DNA of 31,619 nucleotides from Rhodobacteraceae bacterium UBA6213 (GTDB taxonomy: Bacteria > Pseudomonadota > Alphaproteobacteria > Rhodobacterales > Rhodobacteraceae): positions 1 through 31,619 of the forward strand of contig DISJ01000015.1 of the NCBI GenBank assembly GCA_002421605.1, given 5' to 3'. Position 1 is the stretch's first letter. Each line of letters begins with the position of its first letter. The notes under the pieces are model-generated. The model was not told the DNA's origin. It did not search any database and saw only the letters and a program-made list of their open reading frames with translations. Below are positions 24,085 through 31,619 of this stretch, piece by piece. The translations under genes and the position numbers were made by a program.

Positions 24085-24202
24085 GTTTAGCTCTCCTGTT
24101 GGGCAGCCATAGCAACACCGGAAAAAATAAACTACCCGGCGGTTCGGCTGTCCATTTTGCGTTTGTCCGTTTCGCGGCCATGGTAGCGGGCGGGCGGCTT
24201 CA

Positions 24203-24592
24203 TCACTTCTTGTCGGCGCGGAATGCCACGCAGTCCACCTCGACCTTGCAGTCGACCATCATGCGTGACTGGACGCATGCGCGAGCCGGTGGGTTGGCTC
24301 CGAAATATTCAGAAAAGACGCCATTGAACGACCAGAAGTCGCGCGGATCGTCCAGCCAAACGCCAATGCGCACGATATCCTCGATGCCGTAACCTGCCTC
24401 GCGCAGGATCGCGATCATGTTTTCGATGGCGCGACGGGATTCAGCAACGATCCCACCCCCGACGATCTCGCCGTTGAGCATGGCAACCTGACCCGAAACG
24501 TAAAGCCAGCCGTCGGCCATGACAGAGCGGGCAAAAGGCAGTGCCTGCTTGCCTGCACCGGTCTCACCACCGCCAAAACGTTTGATGGACAT
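24203..24592 (-). CDS. RidA-family protein, short form
   Basis: A 129-residue RidA/YjgF-fold protein. Core segments are GWLYVSGQVAMLNGEIVGGG, AIENMIAILREAGYGIEDIVR and PARACVQSRMMVDCKVEVDCVAF, with R104 where RidA keeps its carboxylate-binding arginine. The ATG at 24592 has GGGAGG seven bases upstream; a TTG at 24607 is excluded because it precedes that site. Its position between a LysR regulator and two PLP lyase-type genes suggests it clears imine or enamine products from those enzymes. Distinct from the longer RidA-like protein at 5615-6106. Confidence 0.9.
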   Translation of the reverse strand: MSIKRFGGGETGAGKQALPFARSVMADGWLYVSGQVAMLNGEIVGGGIVAESRRAIENMIAILREAGYGIEDIVRIGVWLDDPRDFWSFNGVFSEYFGANPPARACVQSRMMVDCKVEVDCVAFRADKK

Positions 24593-24712
24593 CGTGTTAC
24601 CTCCCAAATTTGGATCAATGCGGATACTAGCACAGGTTCGTCCGGCCCGCGCGCAATTGGCGTGCGAAAACTCGCTCGTCTAGCGATTTCTTGCAAGGAT
24701 ATTAGGTGTGTA

Positions 24713-24741
24713 TTGACCTGGTCTATAGCGCGTTCCATAGT
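24713..24741 (+). promoter_or_regulatory. Candidate promoter for DSD1-like copy B
   Basis: TTGACC at 24713-24718 and CATAGT at 24736-24741, 17 bases apart, in the region between the divergent short RidA gene and DSD1-like copy B. A near-palindrome CGAAA-C-TTTCG at 24782-24792 follows. CCAAATTTGG at 24604-24613 overlaps the RidA ribosome site on the other side. Pattern-based only. Confidence 0.4.
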
Positions 24742-24824
24742 TTCGCAGGTGCAACACTCCAGGTTTGGCGAACGCGGGCACCGAAACTTTCGATACCTAG
24801 AAACTGCACAGGCAAAGGCGTTCC

Positions 24825-25901
24825 ATGACCGTGCCGAAACCCGATTTTGTCAGCATCGACACCCCTGCCGTACTTGTCGACCTCGATATCGTGCATCGCA
24901 ATATTCAGCGATTTCAGTCCTATGCAGATGCCCATTTGTTGAAGGTGCGCCCACATATCAAGACCCACAAATTGCCTGCGATTGCCGCAATGCAACTTGC
25001 CGCAGGCGCTGTGGGCATCACTTGCCAGAAGGTTTCGGAAGCAGAAGCGATGGTTGCGGCAGACAGCGAAATCCGCGACGTGCTGATCAGCTACAACATC
25101 CTCGGCTCGGCAAAGCTGGCGCGGCTACGCGTGCTGGCAAGAAAGGTGCGGCTTAGCGTCGTGGCGGACAACTTGGTGGTGGTGAACGGGCTCTCGGCGG
25201 CATTCGAAAATGAGCCGCAAGCGCTGCGGGTTCTTGTCGAATGCAACACCGGCGCAGATCGCTGCGGTGTCGCATCGCCCGAGGCAGCAGTCGCCCTGGC
25301 GCGCCAAATCGTTGCCGCGCCGAAGCTAGTGTTCGGCGGGCTGATGACCTATCCGCCTGTCGGCGGCGCGGCTGCTGTGCAGGCATTCATGACCCGTACC
25401 AAGGCACTGTTGGCAGATGCTGGGATCGAGGTTCCAGTGGTCAGTTCGGGCGGTTCGCCCTCGATGATGACGGCGGCCAATGCACCTGTAACCACCGAAT
25501 ACCGCCCCGGAACCTATGTTTACAATGATCGCTCGCTGGTGGCGCACGGGTTGTGCGGCTGGGAGGATTGCGCGTTGACGGTGCTGTCCACGGTTGTCTC
25601 GGTGCCGGCGCCAAATCGGGCGATCATCGATGCTGGCAGCAAGACGCTGACATCGGATCTTCTTGGCCTCTCGGGGTATGGGCAGGTGCTGGAGCGCCCC
25701 GACATCGCCATCGACCAGTTGTCTGAGGAACATGGCCGCCTAATCAGTGCAGGTCCTATCGGCCTCTCTGTCGGCGACAAGCTGCGTATAGTGCCCAATC
25801 ATGCGTGCGTGGTCACCAACATGGTCGACGCCGTGCACGTTCTGGAGCACGGCGAACTTATCGGCCTTTGGCCCGTTGTGGCACGCGGCAAGACCGCGTG
25901 A
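24825..25901 (+). CDS. DSD1/D-threonine-aldolase-like PLP enzyme, copy B
   Basis: A 358-residue fold-type III PLP enzyme. It opens with the family motif DTPAVLVDLDIVHRNI, has the PLP lysine K46 in RPHIKTHKL, then GITCQKVSEAEAM and VECNTGADRCGV, and the C-terminal DSD1 domain with likely metal ligands H303 (SEEHG) and H326/C328 (PNHAC). It matches the D-threonine aldolase/D-serine dehydratase group better than copy A does, and the two clearly differ in sequence, so they are paralogues rather than a recent duplication. It is divergent from the short RidA gene and converges with the M81 gene (21 bases between stops). Confidence 0.88.
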   Translation: MTVPKPDFVSIDTPAVLVDLDIVHRNIQRFQSYADAHLLKVRPHIKTHKLPAIAAMQLAAGAVGITCQKVSEAEAMVAADSEIRDVLISYNILGSAKLARLRVLARKVRLSVVADNLVVVNGLSAAFENEPQALRVLVECNTGADRCGVASPEAAVALARQIVAAPKLVFGGLMTYPPVGGAAAVQAFMTRTKALLADAGIEVPVVSSGGSPSMMTAANAPVTTEYRPGTYVYNDRSLVAHGLCGWEDCALTVLSTVVSVPAPNRAIIDAGSKTLTSDLLGLSGYGQVLERPDIAIDQLSEEHGRLISAGPIGLSVGDKLRIVPNHACVVTNMVDAVHVLEHGELIGLWPVVARGKTA

Positions 25902-25922
25902 CACTCGGGCGCGCGATGTCGG

Positions 25923-27452
25923 TTAAAATGGCGGTGTCCATTCCACCTGCATATCCACAGGAAACACTGGGCGGGGCAACGATTTGAAATCAAACCGCGA
26001 CAGGATAGGCGAGGTCAACCCCGGCGCATCGACCTCTATCACCTGCTCGGGGCCGAAAAATTCGTTGAATCCGGCGCGGAAGTGGCCACGCGATTTCACC
26101 ACCACGGCACGTGCCGCGCCGATGTCGAGACCCATCATCTCCAGAAACACCGGGTCGGCACATTGCGTGCGAATAGAGATCACCACAACTTGAATGCCGC
26201 CGATATCAAGCAGCGCAGACGGGCCGAGGTTCATTCGCCGCCCGGCATAAAACCCGCGCCGCCCGACGCAATCGCCATCGCGAAGCCTGATTACCCGCGC
26301 AGTGACCTCAAAGCGGCGTGAAAACTCGTCGGGCTCGACACGGTTGAATACGGCAGTGAAGCTCTTCCCCTCGCCGACCTTCGCGGCTTCGCGCGCCAAC
26401 GCAGGGTCGTTGATGACACCTGCAATCACCCCGGTAGCGCCAGCGGCGTGCAGCTCTTTGAGGATCCACATGGTGTTGCCATTGCCGCCGCCGCCAGGGT
26501 TGTCAGCGACGTCGGCCAATATCACCGCCGGCATTTCCGGGTTATGCGCCACCTCAAGTACACGCGCCACCGCGTCCTGCAGCGAAGCGAGACGGGGCAC
26601 GAACCGCAGATGCTCGTGCCATGCCATGCGCGCAATCTTTCCGGCCACCCGCTGTGCCGCGCCATTTGCGCGCCGCGCCGTAACGATAATCGCCATGCCG
26701 TTCTTTGGGGTGTCGCTATAGGCAAATCCGCCCAGTATCGAGACGTTGACGATGTCGGCATCGATCAGACATTGACCATAATTGATAATGTCCGCGTACG
26801 GCCCGGCCTCTGTCAGGAGCGTCACTGTGGGAGGGGTCAGCGGCAGGCGCAAAAACGCCACATCGGTCTTCATGCCGGCGAACATCTCTTGCAGGATTGT
26901 CGCCGTTTCGGTGCCACGCGCCAACATATCGACGTGCGGATTGGTCTGATATGCGACGATTGCATCGGCCGCGCGCACCATCCGTTCGGACACATTGCCA
27001 TGCAGATCAAGGGTTGCCACCACAGGCACCTGGGCCCCCACGACCTCGCGCACCATCGCGAAAATCTCGCCGTCCGGATCGGTATTGGCAGTGGTGATCA
27101 TCGCGCCATGGTTGCAGATATAGACCGCGTCCAAAGGCATAGCCGCCTGCAGCCGATGGCGCATTTCTTTAAAACAGATGGTGAAAAAGCCGTGGTCGAG
27201 CGGCCCACCGGCCTCCACCAGTCCAACCAAAATTGGTACCGGCTGCCAGTTACTGTTTGCGTCCATTTCGGCGGCAAACCCGCGGATTTCGGTGGGAAGT
27301 TTCGGGTCCGAGCTGCGCAGATCTTCAAGGATCTCATCGCCCGCCAAATAGACGCGGTTCAGATAATCTTCCTCATTGATCACCGGTGCGAACCGGTTGC
27401 TTTCGAGCATCAGCCCGAGAATCGCTACGCGACGTGGTTCAGTCCCGGACAT
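25923..27452 (-). CDS. M81-family (MlrC-like) metallohydrolase
   Basis: A 509-residue protein of the M81 family, named for MlrC of microcystin breakdown. Recognisable segments are RVAILGLMLESNRFAPV at the N-terminus, DAVYICNHGAMITTANTDPDGE, VATLDLHGNVSERMV, AIVAYQTNPHVDMLARG, and VILADVADNPGGGGNGNTMWIL. The His- and Asp-containing motifs (CNHGAM, DLHGN) are the expected metal-site region. Most family members are uncharacterised and sit beside peptide-type ABC transporters, as here within the same region. The ATG at 27452 was preferred over 27461 because AAGGA is well spaced only for the former. It is divergent from the aldehyde dehydrogenase gene. Substrate unknown; a peptide-like or amide-like small molecule is plausible. 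Confidence 0.88.
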   Translation of the reverse strand: MSGTEPRRVAILGLMLESNRFAPVINEEDYLNRVYLAGDEILEDLRSSDPKLPTEIRGFAAEMDANSNWQPVPILVGLVEAGGPLDHGFFTICFKEMRHRLQAAMPLDAVYICNHGAMITTANTDPDGEIFAMVREVVGAQVPVVATLDLHGNVSERMVRAADAIVAYQTNPHVDMLARGTETATILQEMFAGMKTDVAFLRLPLTPPTVTLLTEAGPYADIINYGQCLIDADIVNVSILGGFAYSDTPKNGMAIIVTARRANGAAQRVAGKIARMAWHEHLRFVPRLASLQDAVARVLEVAHNPEMPAVILADVADNPGGGGNGNTMWILKELHAAGATGVIAGVINDPALAREAAKVGEGKSFTAVFNRVEPDEFSRRFEVTARVIRLRDGDCVGRRGFYAGRRMNLGPSALLDIGGIQVVVISIRTQCADPVFLEMMGLDIGAARAVVVKSRGHFRAGFNEFFGPEQVIEVDAPGLTSPILSRFDFKSLPRPVFPVDMQVEWTPPF

Positions 27453-27513
27453 TCGGCGCATTCCTTATTCGGATTTCTTCGCCAACTTAGGGCGGAGCAG
27501 CGCACCGAGGCCA

Positions 27514-27549
27514 ATGCAAGCTCGCTCTAGCGCGATGCGTCGCTTGCAT
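27514..27549. promoter_or_regulatory. Inverted repeat in the M81/aldehyde dehydrogenase intergenic region
   Basis: ATGCAAGC at 27514-27521 and GCTTGCAT at 27542-27549, perfect 8-base arms with a 20-base gap, between two divergent genes. It could be a two-site operator. The rest of the 217-base intergenic stretch shows no gene. Confidence 0.35.
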
Positions 27550-27669
27550 CAGGCGTATCGCGCATGCGTTTGCCGCATGGCATGATCGGCAATGAGCATT
27601 CGCCAGCTATCGCTTTTAACGCAATACTGTGATGCAACGCGCAACCTGGACGAAAAGCGAGATAGTTCC

Positions 27670-29115
27670 ATGACCACCGGCATCCGGCCCTATTGGCAAA
27701 ACTACGTGGACGGCGCTTGGGTGGACGGCGCCGAAGGTGGCCGCATCACAGTTTCCGATCCCGCCACTGGCTCGGCCATCGCCGAAGTTGCCCGTGCCAT
27801 GCCGGCCGATATCGACCTCGCTGTTGCGGCCGCGCGGCGGTGCTATGAAAGCCGCGTTCTGCGCGACCTGCGCCCACACAAGCGCGGAGATCTGATGCTT
27901 GAGGTGGCGCGGCATCTGGGTACGCTGGCCGATGAGATCGCCGTTTTGGAATGCCATGACAACGGCAAGACCCTAGCCGCTGGCCGCGCCGAGGTAGCGC
28001 TGACACAGCGCTATCTCAGCTATTATGCCGGTCTGGCTGACAAGCTCGAGGGGCGCCAGATTCCTTTGGGCGACGGGCTGCTCGATTATACGCTGCATAC
28101 GCCCTACGGCGTTTCGGCGCAGATCGTGCCGTGGAACGGGCCGCTTCCCGTGGGCGCGCGCTCGATTGCCTGCGCGATTGTTACCGGCAATACTGTCGTG
28201 TTGAAATCGCCCGAGGATTCGCCGCTAAGTTTGTTCCTGCTTGCCCGCGCCTGCGAAATGGCTGGAGTGCCGAAAGGTGCGGTCAATATCCTTTGCGGCT
28301 ATGGCCATGACGCGGGCGCGGCGCTGGCTGCACACCCCGACATCGACCACATTGTCTTCACCGGCTCGGTCGAAACCGGCAAAAGCGTGTTGCGCGCAGC
28401 GGCAGAGCGGGTGATCCCCTGCGTGATGGAGCTTGGCGGCAAATCGGGCGGCATCATCTATGAAGACGCCGATCTGGAGCAGGCCGCTTTCAGTGCCGCA
28501 CGCGGCATCTTTACTCATGCTGGGCAGATCTGCTCTGCCGGATCGCGGCTGATCGTGCACCGTAGCATTCATGACGATGTAGTCGCGCGTATTGTCAAAC
28601 TTGCTGCGGCTCGCAGTGTCGGCCCAGGAGTTGAAGGGTGCGACATGGGTCCGCTGATTTCAGAACGCCAGTTGCAAAGGGTCGAGGCGCTATGCCGCGC
28701 CGGCGTGGCAGAGGGCGCGAAGCTCGTGCTTGGGGGGGCGCGGGTACCGGGACTGGCGGGACACTTTATGGCGCCTACAATTTTCACCGATGTGCGCCCT
28801 GAAATGGCGATCGCGCAGCAGGAGTTCTTCGGCCCGGTACTGGTTGTGCTGGCTTTTGACACCTCTGACGAGGCCATAGAAATTGCCAACGGCACTGACT
28901 ACGGGCTTGCTGCCGGGGTATATACGCGCGATCTGAGACTCGCGCACTGGACCGCCGAGCGCCTGATTGCCGGGCAGGTCTATGTCAATGAATGGTGGGC
29001 CGGCGGCATCGAAACACCTTTCGGCGGCACCAAGCGCTCGGGCTATGGCCGCGAGAAAGGGCAGGAAGCACTGCTCGGTTACGTGCAGACCAAGAACGTC
29101 GGGATTCGCTACTAG
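27670..29115 (+). CDS. NAD(P)-dependent aldehyde dehydrogenase
   Basis: A 481-residue aldehyde dehydrogenase. It has N156 in PWNGP (oxyanion hole), the cofactor lysine in VVLKSPEDSP, FTGSVETG for nucleotide binding, the general base E254 in MELGGKSGG, and the nucleophile C288 in GQICSAGSR. The ending GGTKRSGYGREKG is family-standard. It oxidises an aldehyde to the acid in the cytoplasm. The start at 27670 gives the normal N-terminus (RPYWQNYVDGAWVDG); an upstream ATG at 27592 would add 26 atypical residues. It is followed after 68 bases by the second COG3964-type amidohydrolase and is probably co-transcribed. A D-threonine-aldolase-like enzyme nearby could supply an aldehyde; that link is inference. 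Confidence 0.94.
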   Translation: MTTGIRPYWQNYVDGAWVDGAEGGRITVSDPATGSAIAEVARAMPADIDLAVAAARRCYESRVLRDLRPHKRGDLMLEVARHLGTLADEIAVLECHDNGKTLAAGRAEVALTQRYLSYYAGLADKLEGRQIPLGDGLLDYTLHTPYGVSAQIVPWNGPLPVGARSIACAIVTGNTVVLKSPEDSPLSLFLLARACEMAGVPKGAVNILCGYGHDAGAALAAHPDIDHIVFTGSVETGKSVLRAAAERVIPCVMELGGKSGGIIYEDADLEQAAFSAARGIFTHAGQICSAGSRLIVHRSIHDDVVARIVKLAAARSVGPGVEGCDMGPLISERQLQRVEALCRAGVAEGAKLVLGGARVPGLAGHFMAPTIFTDVRPEMAIAQQEFFGPVLVVLAFDTSDEAIEIANGTDYGLAAGVYTRDLRLAHWTAERLIAGQVYVNEWWAGGIETPFGGTKRSGYGREKGQEALLGYVQTKNVGIRY

Positions 29116-29183
29116 ACCTGTGTTGTGGTCGTGGCGCAAAGACGATAGCCCCAGTGAACCAAAAGGCGACGGGAAACGAGAAA

Positions 29184-30326
29184 ATGCATGATCTTCTGTT
29201 GCGCGGCGGGCGCGTTATCGATCCCGAGCAGGGTATCGACGGTATCTGCGATGTTGCGTTTCAGGGTGGAAAGGTCGCCGCCATCGGCCCCAAACTCGCG
29301 CAAAATGCACATGAGATTCGCGATATCTCTGGCCTGATCGTCACACCTGGGCTGATCGATATGCATAGCCATGTCTATTGGGGCGCCACCGCGCTCGGGG
29401 TCGATGCCGAAACAATCTCCAAGCGCAGCGGCACTACCACCTTTGTCGATGCCGGCAGCGCCGGGGCCGGAAATTTCGCGGGTTTGCGCAGATTCATTGC
29501 CGAGCCTTCTACACCGCGCATTCTGGCCTATCTGAACATCTCCTTTCCCGGCATCTTTGGGTTTTCCAAGAATGTCATGGTTGGAGAATGCGAGGATCTG
29601 CGTCTGCTCGACAGCCGTGAATGCCTTGCGCTGGCCGAGCAAAATCTCGACCTGATCGTCGGAATCAAGGCGCGGGTCGGGGCGCGGGCGGGTGGAAGTT
29701 CTGGCCTTGCGCCGCTGTTGCTTGCGATCGAGGTGGCCGAAGAGTTGGGTCTGCCGGTAATGGCGCATATCGACTTTCCGCCCCCCGGGCGCCGCGAGGT
29801 GCTGGACGCGCTGCGCCCGGGTGACATTCTGACCCATTGCTTCCGCCCTTTCCCCAACGCGCCCATCACCCGCGGCGATCAGGTCCGCGCTGACATCATC
29901 GAGGCGCACAAACGCGGCATTATATTCGACATTGGGCATGGCTTTGGCGGCTTTTCCTTCCGCTCGGCGCGCGCGATGTTGGCCGAGGGCATCCTGCCCG
30001 ACGTAATTTCAAGCGATGTGCATGTGCTGTGCTGCGATGGGCCCGCGTATGACGTGCTAGCTGTAATGTCGAAGTTCATGGCGCTCGGTATGCCATTGAC
30101 CGAAGTTATCCGTGCCACCACCCAGAACCCGGCGCGCGCTATGCAGCGGCCCGAGTTGGGCTCTCTGAAGCCCGGCACGCCGGGTGACGCAACGGTACTC
30201 GATCTGTGCGCTGGGTCTTTCGAGCATGTAGACGTGTCGAATGAGGTGATCACCGCTCAAACCCGGCTTTTTAGCAAGGGCATGGTAATCGGAGGAAAAT
30301 GGTGGCTGGAGGCCAGCGGTTGTTGA
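29184..30326 (+). CDS. COG3964-type amidohydrolase/deacetylase, second copy
   Basis: A 380-residue amidohydrolase-superfamily protein with ligands H61 and H63 in DMHSHVYWG, the carboxylated lysine K162 in VGIKARVG, H195 in AHIDFPPPG, H218 in THCFRPFPNAPI and D278 in SSDVH. It matches the classical COG3964 deacetylases (EF_0837/Atu3266 type) more closely than the copy inside the dpp operon. Characterised relatives hydrolyse N-acetyl-D-amino acids or acetyl esters. The ATG at 29184 is chosen because it starts the family motif HDLLLRGGRVIDP and follows a purine-rich GACGGGAAACGAG sequence; the frame continues upstream into the aldehyde dehydrogenase gene without a good start. Its stop is 4 bases from the convergent SDR stop. 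Confidence 0.9.
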   Translation: MHDLLLRGGRVIDPEQGIDGICDVAFQGGKVAAIGPKLAQNAHEIRDISGLIVTPGLIDMHSHVYWGATALGVDAETISKRSGTTTFVDAGSAGAGNFAGLRRFIAEPSTPRILAYLNISFPGIFGFSKNVMVGECEDLRLLDSRECLALAEQNLDLIVGIKARVGARAGGSSGLAPLLLAIEVAEELGLPVMAHIDFPPPGRREVLDALRPGDILTHCFRPFPNAPITRGDQVRADIIEAHKRGIIFDIGHGFGGFSFRSARAMLAEGILPDVISSDVHVLCCDGPAYDVLAVMSKFMALGMPLTEVIRATTQNPARAMQRPELGSLKPGTPGDATVLDLCAGSFEHVDVSNEVITAQTRLFSKGMVIGGKWWLEASGC

Positions 30327-30330
30327 GCCT

Positions 30331-31113
30331 TCACAGACAGGTATAGCCACCATCTATCACCAGCGACGCGCCAGTCATGTAGCGCGCCGCATCGCTGGCC
30401 AAATAGACCGCCAGTGCTGCCAGATCCTCGGGTTCGCCCAGTTTCCCCAACGGGATAGACTGCACATAAGCATCAATCACCTCGGGGTTCTTTTCGGCCC
30501 AGACCTTGTTCGGTTCGGTGGCGAATATCCCGGGGCAGATCGCATTAACGGTAATCCCGTAGCGCGCCCAGTCTACCGCCAGTGATCGCGTCAGCATCAA
30601 GACCCCGGCCTTGGCGGCCTCGTAGTGGCGCCCCTGAATGTTGCGCCCGGCGACCATCGCGTTGATCGATGCGACGTTGATTACACGACCGCCCTGTCCG
30701 CGCCGCACCATTGCACCACCGATATGCTTAGTGCACACGAAGGTCGTGGTAAGATTCAGGTCCACCAACTCTTTCCACTTGTTCAACGGCATATCTTCGG
30801 TGGCAATATTTACGCGCCTGCCACCGATATTGTTGATCAGAATGTCGAACGGGCCCGAGTCACTCAGCGCCTTTTCGCAGATAGCCTCACAGGCCTCGGA
30901 GTTGCTCATGTCAGCGACGATAGTTGTGACCTTGCGCCCGAGCGCGCGGATGTCGTTGGCGGTTTTTTCGAGGCTTTCGGTGCCGCGCGCTACCAGCGTC
31001 ACATCAGCGCCCGCCTCGGCCAGCCCCAGCGCCATCTCGCGCCCCAACCCCCGGCTACCGCCGGTGATGAACAGCTTCTTGCCGTCAAGGCGAAGGCGAT
31101 TGAAAACATTCAT
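30331..31113 (-). CDS. SDR family oxidoreductase, gluconate-5-dehydrogenase-like
   Basis: A 260-residue classical SDR. It has TGGSRGLG (17-24), NNIG (94-97), S149, and Y164/K168 in HYEAAKAG. The N-terminus (FNRLRLDGKKLFITGGSRGLG) and the end ARYMTGASLVIDGGYTCL resemble gluconate 5-dehydrogenase (IdnO/Ga5DH) relatives, which interconvert gluconate and 5-ketogluconate. R43 after the second strand (VARGTESL) may allow NADP. GGAG lies about 8 bases before the ATG. Substrate not proven; a sugar acid would match the KDG-kinase theme of the region. Confidence 0.88.
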   Translation of the reverse strand: MNVFNRLRLDGKKLFITGGSRGLGREMALGLAEAGADVTLVARGTESLEKTANDIRALGRKVTTIVADMSNSEACEAICEKALSDSGPFDILINNIGGRRVNIATEDMPLNKWKELVDLNLTTTFVCTKHIGGAMVRRGQGGRVINVASINAMVAGRNIQGRHYEAAKAGVLMLTRSLAVDWARYGITVNAICPGIFATEPNKVWAEKNPEVIDAYVQSIPLGKLGEPEDLAALAVYLASDAARYMTGASLVIDGGYTCL

Positions 31114-31465
31114 GGTGTGGCTCCGTTTAGCGCTGCCGCCTAGTGTTGGCTTTTGGGATCAATACGAAATCTCACGACTCTTGGCGAATGCCGTATTCAG
31201 ATGCACTAATGCCGACTTCGTATGGCGTACTGGGCTTCGGTGCGTTAAATGACGCCATTGGCTTCAACGACAATGCCCGCCATGCGCGGCACCTAGTCTG
31301 CCGGCCCGTTACCCCCTTGACCATCGCCCCGGCTTTTCTGTCGCCGAATAAATTGGAACAGTCTTGCTGAATTTAGATCAGAGGACCCGGGCTCACAGGG
31401 TCTCAGGGCCGACTTGTCCAACACTGTTGCGGATCGCGCCGAAAATCCCCGGTGCCAGCCCGGCT
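31114..31465. other. Non-coding stretch at the window end
   Basis: No gene can be supported here. It should hold the promoter of the minus-strand SDR. AATGCCG occurs at 31187-31193 and 31208-31214, 21 bases apart, and ATACGAA at 31162-31168 is matched by its complement at 31217-31223. The segment 31432-31449 repeats 31488-31505 with two differences, next to the regulator fragment. Confidence 0.35.
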
Positions 31466-31570
31466 TCATAACTTCCCCACCGGTCGCCGGATCGCACCGA
31501 GAATCTTTAATGTTAGCTCTATGTCTTCGTCGATCATCAGCTGTTGCTTGAGGTTTGTTTTGCCCGCCAT
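31466..31570 (-). pseudogene. Possible fragment of a winged-helix regulator N-terminus
   Basis: A 34-codon minus-strand frame starting at 31570 reads KTNLKQQLMIDEDIELTLKI followed by LGAIRR, then a stop. This recalls the opening of winged helix-turn-helix regulators of the polysaccharide-associated MarR-like type (DEDIEL-LK-L-AI), which should continue for another 100 or more residues. The break coincides with a partial direct repeat, so the gene may have been cut by a rearrangement. The assignment rests on a short match recalled from memory. Confidence 0.3.
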
Positions 31571-31619
31571 CAGCGCCCATGGAACAGTTTAGCGTGATTG
31601 CGTAGCGGAGGGTTTGTGG

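Noticed and set aside
3527..25901. Beta-hydroxyaspartate cycle (OCD-family reductase, D-threonine-aldolase-like enzymes and an IclR regulator all present)
   Set aside because: The aspartate-glyoxylate aminotransferase and the fold-II hydroxyaspartate dehydratase are absent, the genes are not in one operon, and the DSD1-like proteins lack the longer C-terminal cysteine pattern that I recall for BhcC.
26448..27530. 360-codon plus-strand frame opposite the M81 gene
   Set aside because: His/Arg-rich shadow of a recognised gene without family motifs.

Overview
The window looks like an accessory catabolic region of a GC-rich alphaproteobacterium, most likely of the Rhodobacterales/Roseobacter type. 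The grounds are base composition, the style of the proteins (Dpp- and MalK-type ABC systems, an IclR regulator, RidA, and MlrC/M81 and DSD1-like enzymes) and an IS5-family element typical of that group. No rRNA, tRNA or CRISPR array was seen.

Layout. Positions 1-1247 hold the C-terminal part of a Zn/Cd/Pb-type P1B ATPase. It is followed by a stub of a small membrane reading frame that runs into a decayed IS5-family element (1340-2428, both inverted repeats visible, transposase broken). From 2588 to 12606 lies a catabolic module: a 2-keto-3-deoxygluconate kinase, a SelA/DgaE-type PLP ammonia-lyase, a divergent IclR regulator, and a minus-strand operon dppA-dppB-dppC-amidohydrolase-dppD-dppF-ridA. 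A gene-poor stretch (12607-13351) holds a second, older IS5 transposase remnant. Next is a minus-strand trio (TIM-barrel glycosidase-like protein, SDR, ornithine-cyclodeaminase-family reductase), divergent from an NAD-dependent epimerase/dehydrogenase and a complete CUT1-type sugar ABC transporter (17671-21856). Positions 21912-31113 hold a second amino-compound module: two DSD1/D-threonine-aldolase-like enzymes, a LysR regulator, a second RidA, an M81 (MlrC-like) metallohydrolase, an aldehyde dehydrogenase, a second COG3964-type amidohydrolase and a gluconate-5-dehydrogenase-like SDR. The end holds a short fragment that resembles the N-terminus of a winged-helix regulator.

How the genes may work together (inference). 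The Dpp system would import an N-acylated amino compound and the amidohydrolase encoded inside its operon would deacylate it. The DgaE-like PLP enzyme would eliminate ammonia to give a 2-keto-3-deoxy acid, RidA would hydrolyse the enamine/imine intermediate, and KdgK would phosphorylate the product into the Entner-Doudoroff pathway. The same enzyme classes (COG3964 amidohydrolase, RidA, a PLP lyase of another fold) recur in the second module, which suggests parallel routes for related substrates. The sugar transporter with epimerase, SDRs and glycosidase-like protein points to a carbohydrate or sugar-acid component. No substrate is proven by the sequence.
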